The notes under the pieces were generated by a model. It was not told where the DNA came from. It ran no database searches and saw nothing but the letters and a program-made list of their open reading frames with translations. From NCBI RefSeq assembly GCF_019599275.1, contig NZ_JAHZTD010000002.1, forward strand, positions 682,001 to 746,000: a stretch of DNA of 64,000 bases, in the 5' to 3' direction. Source of the stretch: Hymenobacter sp. HSC-4F20 (GTDB lineage: Bacteria > Bacteroidota > Bacteroidia > Cytophagales > Hymenobacteraceae). This document shows, piece after piece, positions 8,561-15,761 of the stretch. The position numbers were made by a program, and so were the translations under genes. The stretch's first letter is position 1. Every line of letters begins with the position of its first letter.

Positions 8561-9564
8561 TGGTGCCGCTCATTCTTCACTACGTTGGCTAGAGTCCAGG
8601 GAATTTCCTGGCTGAACGGGTGCTGGCGCACCGGGCAGTCGGGCATGTGGCAGTGGGAGCAGGCCGCGAAGGTACAGGGGTCGGCGTGGACGAACATTTC
8701 TACCTGCACTTCAAACTCCTGGTCTACCAGCACCTCAATGTTGTGCACCTCGGCGTGGGTTTGCTCCAGGCTGAAGTAGTAAGGCATGGTCACGTGGCAG
8801 TCGATGTGCAGGTTGGCACCGTAGCGCACCACGCGCAGGTTGTGCACGTCAATCCAGGCTGGTTCGCGGTGTTCCTGCAGCTCGGCCACTACGTGCTGCA
8901 CGGTGGATACATCTACCTCATCCATCAGCCCCGATACCGAGCGCCGCACCATTCGGTAGCCATTCACCACAATGAACACGCCCAGAATCAGGGCGGCAGC
9001 TGAGTCGTAGACGACGTTGCCCGTAAGCACTACCAGCAGCAGCGCCGCGCACGACACCAGCGTACTTACCGCATCGAGGTATAAATGCTGCCCGTCGCCG
9101 ACGAGGGTAGGCGAGTGGTGCTGCGTGCCGGCGCGCACCAACAGAAAACCAACTGCCAGGTTCACCAAGGAAGTAATGGCCAGCAGAATCATGCCCCAAT
9201 CTGGGCGGGCTATGGGGTGCGGGTGCAGCAAAGTGCCCAGAGCAGTATAAAAAATATACGCGCCCGCCATCAGAATCAGCCCGCCCTCGAACCCTACCGA
9301 GAGGTACTCGATTTTGCCGTGGCCGTAGGGGTGGTTTTCGTCCTTGGGCAGGCTGGCCAGGTAGATGCTGTAGAGGGCAAATCCGCTGGCAACTACGTTA
9401 ATAATCGACTCCAGCGCATCCGTCAGAACGGCCTGAGAGCGGGTCAGCAGCCAGGCGTAGAACTTCACCGCTACCAGCACCACGCTCACCACCAGGGAAA
9501 GCAAAGCAAAGCGCGTTTTCAGCGGCAGCGAAAAGATGGAGCGGGCAAGCAGTCGGGAAGCCAT
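8539..9564 (-). CDS. Cation diffusion facilitator (CDF) family metal exporter
   Basis: A 341-residue inner-membrane transporter with six hydrophobic segments in the first 210 residues. Metal-site features are the TDALESIINV segment in TM2, the HPYGHGKIEYL loop, and HLYLDAVST (HxxxD) in TM5. A cytoplasmic C-terminal domain (HNLRVVRYGANLHIDCHVTMPYY) follows. The tail is unusual: CTFAACSHCHMPDCPVRQHPF adds five cysteines and several histidines that could bind zinc or another soft metal. CDF proteins export Zn, Fe, Mn or Co by proton antiport. It is divergent from the Nramp importer and shares a 247-nt control region with it, suggesting linked metal homeostasis. Confidence 0.9.
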   Translation of the reverse strand: MASRLLARSIFSLPLKTRFALLSLVVSVVLVAVKFYAWLLTRSQAVLTDALESIINVVASGFALYSIYLASLPKDENHPYGHGKIEYLSVGFEGGLILMAGAYIFYTALGTLLHPHPIARPDWGMILLAITSLVNLAVGFLLVRAGTQHHSPTLVGDGQHLYLDAVSTLVSCAALLLVVLTGNVVYDSAAALILGVFIVVNGYRMVRRSVSGLMDEVDVSTVQHVVAELQEHREPAWIDVHNLRVVRYGANLHIDCHVTMPYYFSLEQTHAEVHNIEVLVDQEFEVQVEMFVHADPCTFAACSHCHMPDCPVRQHPFSQEIPWTLANVVKNERHQLAEVME

Positions 9565-9733
9565 TCGGAGGGGATAAGGACCTAGCGTATACCGCAGGCG
9601 GCTTCGGCTGGTTTTCGGGGGTAGGCAAGCAAAGACACGAAAAAGGGGCGCAAAATTCCGGGAAATTCCTGGTATCTGGCAGGGGCGGCAACTTTTTAAA
9701 ACAAAAGCAGTAGATAGACTGTCTTAAAAATAA

Positions 9734-9751
9734 ATTTAGGCAGCTCTAAAT
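9734..9751. promoter_or_regulatory. Candidate metal-regulator operator, ATTTAG-N6-CTAAAT (Nramp promoter)
   Basis: A perfect inverted repeat ATTTAG-gcagct-CTAAAT, extended by one more A/T pair on each side (9733-9752). The same half-sites with the same 6-nt spacing occur at 11316-11333 before the TonB receptor. The half-site TTAG/CTAA resembles DtxR/MntR-family boxes. It lies just upstream of a TTTCTTTG sequence at 9757-9764 that could serve as the -7 box, a position suited to repression. Confidence 0.6.
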
Positions 9752-9811
9752 TCTGCTTTCTTTGTGAGTTACAGCGCCTCTGGCTTTTCGCCGGATCATC
9801 TGCCCGCCCCT

Positions 9812-11188
9812 ATGCCTTCAGTGTTACCTTCTACGCCCGATACAGAAATTACTGCTCAAACGCCACCCGAGTCGGGCTGGCGCCACGCCCGCACGGCTCC
9901 GTCGTTGCAGGAGGTGTTTGCCACCATTCGGGTGCCCGCTCACGATGCCTCGTTCTGGCGCAAGCTGCTAGCCTTTTGGGGGCCAGGCCTGATGGTGGCC
10001 GTGGGCTACATGGACCCCGGCAACTGGGCCACCGACATTGCCGGCGGCTCCCGCTTCGGCTATACGTTGCTTTCCGTCATTCTGATTTCCAATTTGTTTG
10101 CCATGCTGCTCCAGCACTTGGCCGCCAAGCTGGGCATCGTGACGGGGCGCGACCTGGCCCAGGCCTGCCGCGACCATTTCTCGAAGCCGGTGTCCATGGT
10201 ACTGTGGTTTCTGTGCGAAGTAGCCATTGCCGCCTGCGACCTGGCCGAGGTTATCGGCTCGGCCATTGCCCTGAACCTGCTGTTTGGGTTGCCGCTGCCC
10301 TGGGGGGTAGTCCTGACTATTCTGGACGTGCTGGTGGTGCTGCTGTTTCAGCACAAGGGCTTCCGGGTGCTGGAAAGCATCGTGGCCGGCCTAATTGTGC
10401 TGATTTTCGGCTGCTTCCTGTATGAAATCATCGTCTCGAACCCCGACTGGTTTGGCATTCTGGGCGGATTAGTCCCTCGGCCCGAGGTAGTTACTACGCC
10501 GGGCATGCTTTACGTGGCCATCGGTATTCTGGGCGCTACCGTGATGCCCCACAACCTGTACCTGCACTCCAGCATTGTGCAAACGCGCGCCATTGAGCAG
10601 ACGGAGCAGGGCAAGCGCATGGCCATCAAGTTTGCTACCATCGACAGCACGGTGGCCTTGTTTCTGGCCTTCTTCGTGAATGCCGCCATTCTGGTGACGG
10701 CCGCGGCGGCCTTCCACAAAAACGGCCACCACGAAGTCGCCGACATCAACCAAGCCTACGAGCTGCTGGCGCCGGTGCTGGGGGCCAGCATGGCCTCCAT
10801 TGTGTTTGCCGTGGCGCTGCTGGCCTCGGGCCAGAACTCTACCCTCACGGGCACCCTGGCCGGGCAGATTGTCATGGAAGGTTTCCTGAACCTGCGCCTC
10901 AAGCCCTGGCTCCGCCGCCTGATTACCCGCGGCATTGCCGTGGTGCCGGCCCTCATCGTGACCATTCTGTACGGCGAGAAAGGTACCGGCGAGCTGCTCG
11001 TGCTAAGCCAGGTTATCCTGTCGTTCCAGCTCAGCTTTGCGGTGGTGCCGCTGGTGATGTTTACGGGCAGCAAGGCCAAAATGGGGGTGTTCGTGAACAA
11101 GCCCTGGGTGCAGGTGCTGGCCTGGTTTGTCTCCGGCATCATCATTTTGCTGAACGTGTACCTGCTCTGGGAAACGTTTTTCGGGTAG
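9812..11188 (+). CDS. Nramp-family divalent metal (Mn/Fe) transporter
   Basis: A 458-residue inner-membrane protein with about 11 transmembrane segments. ATG at 9812 is preferred; a GTG at 9764 overlaps the likely promoter. The two unwound helices that bind metal are clear: [13 protein letters not shown] in TM1 and [10 protein letters not shown] in TM6. Nramp proteins import Mn2+ or Fe2+ with protons. The N-terminal 50 residues are hydrophilic and variable. The ATTTAG-N6-CTAAAT palindrome upstream suggests metal-dependent repression. It is followed by the hairpin at 11224-11255 and a terminator at 11282-11304. mntH would be the usual symbol, but metal preference is not shown by sequence. Confidence 0.92.
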   Translation: MPSVLPSTPDTEITAQTPPESGWRHARTAPSLQEVFATIRVPAHDASFWRKLLAFWGPGLMVAVGYMDPGNWATDIAGGSRFGYTLLSVILISNLFAMLLQHLAAKLGIVTGRDLAQACRDHFSKPVSMVLWFLCEVAIAACDLAEVIGSAIALNLLFGLPLPWGVVLTILDVLVVLLFQHKGFRVLESIVAGLIVLIFGCFLYEIIVSNPDWFGILGGLVPRPEVVTTPGMLYVAIGILGATVMPHNLYLHSSIVQTRAIEQTEQGKRMAIKFATIDSTVALFLAFFVNAAILVTAAAAFHKNGHHEVADINQAYELLAPVLGASMASIVFAVALLASGQNSTLTGTLAGQIVMEGFLNLRLKPWLRRLITRGIAVVPALIVTILYGEKGTGELLVLSQVILSFQLSFAVVPLVMFTGSKAKMGVFVNKPWVQVLAWFVSGIIILLNVYLLWETFFG

Positions 11189-11223
11189 GCAACTCCCTAC
11201 AGATAAAATCTCAGGTAGGAATC

Positions 11224-11255
11224 TAGCTCCTCTCCTCAGATGAGGAGGGGAGCTA
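11224..11255. repeat. Palindromic element related to the 4082-4209 inverted repeat
   Basis: TAGCTCCTCTCCTCA-GA-TGAGGAGGGGAGCTA: 15-bp arms with one mismatch around a GA centre. It is the nested palindrome of the 4.1-kb inverted repeat, present here once and downstream of the Nramp gene. Confidence 0.8.
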
Positions 11256-11281
11256 GGCTCTAGCTTCACCAGATGAACACT

Positions 11282-11304
11282 AGCGCGCACTGCCGCGCTT
11301 TTTT
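11282..11304 (+). terminator. Rho-independent terminator after Nramp gene
   Basis: AGCGCG-cactgc-CGCGCT stem followed by six Ts, 94 nt after the Nramp stop and just before the operator of the next gene. Confidence 0.75.
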
Positions 11305-11315
11305 AAGCTCGACAG

Positions 11316-11333
11316 ATTTAGACTCATCTAAAT
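11316..11333. promoter_or_regulatory. Candidate metal-regulator operator, ATTTAG-N6-CTAAAT (TonB receptor promoter)
   Basis: Perfect palindrome ATTTAGA-ctca-TCTAAAT, 23 nt upstream of the TonB receptor ATG. Half-sites and spacing match the site at 9734-9751, so one regulator of the DtxR/MntR type probably controls both genes. Confidence 0.6.
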
Positions 11334-11355
11334 ATTATCACCATAGCCCGCTAAA

Positions 11356-13626
11356 ATGAAACAACTCTTACTTTGGTTGGTCTTGATGATGAGCGGCGTA
11401 GCCGTTGTTGCCCAACCTACGGGCACGGTGCGGGGGGTAGTACGCTCTGAGGGGAAAGAGGTGCCGTTTGCCAGCATCGGGCTGAAGGGAACTACCCTGG
11501 GTACTACTGCCGATGAGCACGGCGGCTACGTGGTGCCCAATGTGCCCGCGGGCAGCTACCGGCTGGTGGGTAGCGCCGTGGGGCTGCTACCTACCGAGCG
11601 GAACATAACCGTCACGGCGGGCCAAACCACTACCCTCCACCTCAGCCTGAACCCCGGCCCCAATGCCCTCGGCGACGTGGTAGTAAGCGGCACTTTGAAT
11701 GAAGTAGTACGGAGTGAGTCGCCGGTGGCGGTGGAGCTGTACTCGCCCAAGCTGTTTCGGAAAAACCCGGCGGTGTGCCTGTTCGAGAACCTAACGATGA
11801 TTAACGGGGTGCGGCCTCAGCTGAACTGCAACGTGTGCGGCACCGGCGACATCCACATTAACGGGCTGGAAGGGCCGTACACGATGGTGCTGATTGACGG
11901 TATGCCGCTGGTGAGCTCCCTGAGCACGGTGTACGGGCTGAGCGGCATCCCGAGCAGCCTCATTGAGCGGGTAGAGGTAGTAAAAGGCCCGGCTTCCACC
12001 CTCTACGGCTCCGAGGCCGTGGGCGGGCTTATCAACGTCATCACCAAAAACCCGGCGAAGGCTCCGCGCTTTTCGGCCGATGTGTTTGCTACCTCTCACC
12101 GCGACGTGAACCTCGATCTGGGCGTGGCGCGCAAGTTTGGCACAGCCTCCACCCTACTCAGCACTAACCTCTACCACTACAACCAGCGCCGCGACGTGAA
12201 CAACGACGGCTTTACCGACGTGCCGACGCAGCAGCGCGTGTCGGTATTCAATAAGTGGACCTGGGCGCGGCCCGAGCAGCAAATAGCTAGTCTGGCCGGC
12301 CGCTATTACTACGAAGACCGGTTCGGGGGGCAGCTGAACTGGAACCCCGAGCACCGCGGCCTGGACAGCATTTACGGGGAAAGCGTGTACACGAGCCGTT
12401 ACGAGCTGTTGGGCCAGTACCAATTGCCGGTGCGGGGCCAGAAGCTTTTGCTCAGTGGCACCTTCAACCAGCACAACCAGAACTCGGCTTACGGCACTAC
12501 CCTTTACAAAGCGGTGCAGCGCGTGGGCTTTGGGCAGCTGACCTGGGCCAAGGAGCTGAGCATCCGGCACAACCTGCTCACGGGCGCCACCTACCGCCTC
12601 ACCTGGTACGATGACAACACGCCCGCTACCGCGGCGGCGGGCCCCAACGATACGCGCCGTAACGCCCCCGACCTTGTGCAATTGCCCGGCCTGTTCGTGC
12701 AGGACGAGTGGCGCCTCACGCCCGACGCGACCCTGCTCATGGGGCTGCGCTACGACTACAACTCCCGCCACGGCAACATCCTGAGTCCGCGCCTGAACTA
12801 CAAGTGGGGCCAGCCCGATGGTAGCCAGGTGTGGCGCGTGGGGTTGGGCAACGGGTATAGGGTAGTGAATTTGTTCACCGAGGACCACGCGGCCCTTACC
12901 GGCGCTCGGCAGGTAGTGGTACCCGAAGCTCTGGAGCCTGAGCGGAGCTGGAACGTGAACGTGAACTACAACCGCTTTCTGCAGCTACCCAGCGGCGCTA
13001 CCCTCACCCTCGATGGCAGCGTGTTCTACACCTACTTCACCAACAAAATCAGCCCCGACTACGACACTAACCCCAACCAAATCATCTACCGCAACCTCGA
13101 TGGGTACGCCATCAGCCGGGGCCTAACTCTGAACACCGACCTGGCTCTGTCTCGCCCCCTGAAGGTGATGCTGGGCGTGACTTTGCTGGACGTATTCCGG
13201 CGGGAGCAGCCGCTGGAAGGCGGTCCGCGGCGCCTGGTAGCGCAGTTCCATTCGCCGCCTTTCTCGGGTACCTGGGCCGTGAGCTACACTTGGGAAAAGC
13301 TGGGCCTCGCGCTGGATTACACCGGCCAGGTGAGCAGCCCCATGGCGTTGCCCGTCTTCCCGAACGACTTCCGGCCCGGCCGCTCGCCCTGGTATGCCCT
13401 GCAGAACATTCAGGCCACGCGCAAGCTGCGCGAAGGGCTGGAGCTGTACGGCGGCCTGAAGAACCTGTTCAACTTTCTGCCCCGCCACGCCCTGCTACGG
13501 CCCTTCGACCCCTTCGATAAAAACGTGGGGGTAGACAACCCGCAGGGCTACACCTTTGACACCAGCTACAACTATGCGCCTATTCAGGGGAGAAGGCTGT
13601 TTCTGGGGGTGCGCTACGCCCTGTAA
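11356..13626 (+). CDS. TonB-dependent outer-membrane receptor, probable metal or metal-chelate importer
   Basis: A 756-residue protein with signal peptide (MKQLLLWLVLMMSGVAVVAQ), an N-terminal CarboxypepD_reg-like domain at about 22-110, a plug at about 115-240 and a 22-strand barrel ending in the aromatic-rich LFLGVRYAL. The plug carries a Cys pair in LNCNVCGTGDIHINGLEG (about residues 157-162) followed by YTMVLIDGMPLV and VKGPASTLYGSEAVGG. Bacteroidota receptors with this CNVC plug commonly sit near metal genes, so metal transport is inferred. The operator shared with the Nramp gene supports this. A siderophore or cobalamin receptor is an alternative. Confidence 0.9.
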   Translation: MKQLLLWLVLMMSGVAVVAQPTGTVRGVVRSEGKEVPFASIGLKGTTLGTTADEHGGYVVPNVPAGSYRLVGSAVGLLPTERNITVTAGQTTTLHLSLNPGPNALGDVVVSGTLNEVVRSESPVAVELYSPKLFRKNPAVCLFENLTMINGVRPQLNCNVCGTGDIHINGLEGPYTMVLIDGMPLVSSLSTVYGLSGIPSSLIERVEVVKGPASTLYGSEAVGGLINVITKNPAKAPRFSADVFATSHRDVNLDLGVARKFGTASTLLSTNLYHYNQRRDVNNDGFTDVPTQQRVSVFNKWTWARPEQQIASLAGRYYYEDRFGGQLNWNPEHRGLDSIYGESVYTSRYELLGQYQLPVRGQKLLLSGTFNQHNQNSAYGTTLYKAVQRVGFGQLTWAKELSIRHNLLTGATYRLTWYDDNTPATAAAGPNDTRRNAPDLVQLPGLFVQDEWRLTPDATLLMGLRYDYNSRHGNILSPRLNYKWGQPDGSQVWRVGLGNGYRVVNLFTEDHAALTGARQVVVPEALEPERSWNVNVNYNRFLQLPSGATLTLDGSVFYTYFTNKISPDYDTNPNQIIYRNLDGYAISRGLTLNTDLALSRPLKVMLGVTLLDVFRREQPLEGGPRRLVAQFHSPPFSGTWAVSYTWEKLGLALDYTGQVSSPMALPVFPNDFRPGRSPWYALQNIQATRKLREGLELYGGLKNLFNFLPRHALLRPFDPFDKNVGVDNPQGYTFDTSYNYAPIQGRRLFLGVRYAL

Positions 13627-13739
13627 CTATCCAGAAATCTATATTTCAGCCGGTTACCAGCTTCATACTCAGCAATAGTACCTCTCCGTAGCGTACTTGC
13701 GTATCAGGGGCACCGTACTCTCTTTCTCCCCTCAATATC

Positions 13740-14603
13740 ATGAAATCCGTCTTTTGCCTCGCCTTGCTGGGCCTGTTGGGGCTGGCTACCGTAGCTGTAG
13801 CCCAAGAAAAAGCCCCTAAGCCGAGCCCCTACGATTCGGCTCATTTCAGTCTGTTCAAGCCCGTGCCGCGCAACCGGCTGCGCCCCCTGCGCCCCGACCG
13901 CCCCGGCGTGACGGAAAGCCCGTTTACGGTAGATGCGGGCCATTTTCAAACGGAAACCGATGCGCTTCGCGTCATCAACGAGCGTGAAGGAGATGCGCGC
14001 AGTCGGGAGTTGAAGGTGGCCTACACTACCCTGAAGCTGGGCCTGAGCCGGCGCACTGATGTGCAACTGGAAGTACCGCTCTATAAAGTGTCCAAGGAGC
14101 GCGAAGCCGGTGAAGCCAACTGGCAGCGCCAAGCAAGCTTCGGCGACGTGGCCCTGCGGGTAAAGCACAACTTTCTCGGCGACGACCAGGAAGGGCCTAT
14201 TGCCATGGGCGTAGTAGCCTACACCCGCCTGCCCACCGGCGGACAGGCCGGTAGTGGCGGCGTAGAAGGCGGCCTGATTCTGCCCGTCAATATTGAGCTG
14301 CCCGACCAGTTTAACCTCGATTTACAGATTGAATCGGATCTGAATTATGACCGGGAAGAAGGCAAACACTACGCTCGGGTAATGCCTTCCATTGCCCTCG
14401 ACCACGAGTTCAATGAGGTGTTCAGCTTCTTGGTAGAAGGCGTAACGCAATGGGACGCGCAGCATAGCGGCTGGCGCTCCTCCCTCAATCTGGCCCCCAT
14501 CTTTACTCTTAACCCCAACCTGCAAGTGGATTTCGGCGCTCATCTGGCCCTGAGTAAAGAAACCGACCGGGAGTTTTTCGTTGGGTTTACGTTTCGGCGC
14601 TAG
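13740..14603 (+). CDS. Outer-membrane beta-barrel protein, phenol-degradation MetA-pathway family-like
   Basis: A 287-residue protein with a signal peptide (MKSVFCLALLGLLGLATVAVAQ) and a beta-rich mature part. RPDRPGVTESPFTVDAGHFQTE, LKLGLSRRTDVQLEVPLY and the terminal REFFVGFTFRR resemble the transporter family annotated as putative MetA-pathway of phenol degradation, which are small outer-membrane barrels. Substrate is unknown. It lies 113 nt after the TonB receptor and may be co-transcribed. A strong bidirectional terminator follows it. Confidence 0.7.
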   Translation: MKSVFCLALLGLLGLATVAVAQEKAPKPSPYDSAHFSLFKPVPRNRLRPLRPDRPGVTESPFTVDAGHFQTETDALRVINEREGDARSRELKVAYTTLKLGLSRRTDVQLEVPLYKVSKEREAGEANWQRQASFGDVALRVKHNFLGDDQEGPIAMGVVAYTRLPTGGQAGSGGVEGGLILPVNIELPDQFNLDLQIESDLNYDREEGKHYARVMPSIALDHEFNEVFSFLVEGVTQWDAQHSGWRSSLNLAPIFTLNPNLQVDFGAHLALSKETDREFFVGFTFRR

Positions 14604-14619
14604 GTAGCGCGGCAGCAAG

Positions 14620-14658
14620 AAAACGGCCCGGTAGCTTGTTCTGCTACCGGGCCGTTTT
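14620..14658. terminator. Bidirectional terminator
   Basis: A 16-bp perfect stem (14620-14635 with 14643-14658) starting AAAACGGCC and ending GGCCGTTTT, so it offers a T tract on either strand. It separates the outer-membrane gene from the convergent SPW gene. Confidence 0.9.
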
Positions 14659-14680
14659 CCTGTTAACAACGCAAGCTCTA

Positions 14681-15055
14681 TTAGCTGCGGTCTGTCATCA
14701 TGCTGCGGGTCTGGCCTTTCCAATCCGTAATAAACCAGGTTACTACCGATACTAGCCCTAGCAGCCAAAAGAGGTTTCGCTCGGCTCCCCCATCACGAAA
14801 GTGAAACAGGAAGGGAGCTGCCAGCAGGGCAATGCCCGTCAGTAAATCAAGCCAACCGTGAATCGGGAAGGGGATTACACGAAACAGGCCCAGCTTAAAA
14901 TCGGTGAGTAGGGTAATGAGCAGGTAGCCCCCAGCCAGCACGAAGCAAGCCGTATCAATGGCTGGCTCTAAATCAAACATAATAGGAGCCATGGCCAGCA
15001 CGGTAATAAAGGCCACATCGACGAAGCCGTGGGCAGTAGACGACAGAATTTTCAT
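14681..15055 (-). CDS. SPW-repeat-type small integral membrane protein (copy 1)
   Basis: A 124-residue protein with four predicted membrane helices arranged as two similar halves: MKILSSTAHGFVDVAFITVLAM and PIHGWLDLLTGIALLAAPFLF. The HG(F/W)(L/V)D elements resemble SPW-repeat proteins. ATG at 15055 is chosen; upstream extension is not hydrophobic or conserved. Function is unknown. A paralogue lies 152 nt upstream on the same strand (15208-15600), with FVLAGGYLLITLLTDF matching YVLAAGYLLITLMTDF. Confidence 0.75.
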   Translation of the reverse strand: MKILSSTAHGFVDVAFITVLAMAPIMFDLEPAIDTACFVLAGGYLLITLLTDFKLGLFRVIPFPIHGWLDLLTGIALLAAPFLFHFRDGGAERNLFWLLGLVSVVTWFITDWKGQTRSMMTDRS

Positions 15056-15157
15056 GAAGCAAAATCTTGAGGTGGGCAGATACAAGCAAATACGTTTTCG
15101 GGGCAGCAAGGATGCAGGCTCTCACCAGCTAACATTCTCACCCTCAGCCATAAAAAA

Positions 15158-15181
15158 GCCCGACAACTAGCAGTGTCGGGC
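15158..15181. terminator. Terminator between the two SPW-type genes
   Basis: GCCCGACA-actagcag-TGTCGGGC stem. On the minus strand it is followed by a TTTTTT run (complement of 15152-15157), so it should end transcription of the copy-2 gene. Confidence 0.8.
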
Positions 15182-15207
15182 CTTTACAAAGCTTTGATGG
15201 GGCCAGC

Positions 15208-15600
15208 TTAGTGCTGGGGCGCTATGTTTTTCATATTGTTGGCCGCGTGGGTATCGGCGCGCCAGTCGGTCAGCATCCACGAACCCAGGAAGACTACCCC
15301 CATAACCATGAAGAAGTTACGGGCCAGGGTGTTGTCATCGTGGAAACCGAAAATGAAAGGAGCTGCCAGCAGGGCCAGGCCACTCACCAACTCTAGCCCG
15401 CCGTGCATCGGGAACGGAATCATGCGCATTACACCCAATGGGAAATCGGTCATCAGCGTAATAAGCAGGTAGCCGGCGGCCAGCACGTAGCAAGCCGTAG
15501 CATACGGGCCATCGAAATTGAACAGCGTGGGGGCCAGAGCAAAGAGGGCGATGGTGCCGTAGTCGAGCATGCCGTGCATGCGAGGTGATATAACTTTCAT
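15208..15600 (-). CDS. SPW-repeat-type small integral membrane protein (copy 2)
   Basis: A 130-residue paralogue of the 14681-15055 protein, also with four hydrophobic helices and two-fold internal similarity (MHGMLDYGTIALFALAP and MHGGLELVSGLALLAAPFIF). ATG at 15600 starts MKVISPRMHGMLDYG. It has its own terminator at 15158-15181, so the pair is a tandem duplication with partly independent transcription. The 161-nt AT-rich stretch upstream is the probable promoter region. No function can be assigned. Confidence 0.77.
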   Translation of the reverse strand: MKVISPRMHGMLDYGTIALFALAPTLFNFDGPYATACYVLAAGYLLITLMTDFPLGVMRMIPFPMHGGLELVSGLALLAAPFIFGFHDDNTLARNFFMVMGVVFLGSWMLTDWRADTHAANNMKNIAPQH

Positions 15601-15761
15601 GGGGTAAGACGTTTATGAGGTAGATGACTGCCTATTCTTACGCCCAGTTTTTTGAAAGGATATTGTCGAGTATAGATTTTTTTGTGATTTTTATTTAGAT
15701 TCCCGTGTACCGTGGAGCTTACTGTTCTCCTACTTCCCTCCGATAATGCTACGGGTGCGGG

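Noticed and set aside
12154..12888. 244-residue minus-strand frame opposite the TonB receptor
   Set aside because: Shadow of the receptor gene; no domain or plausible start.
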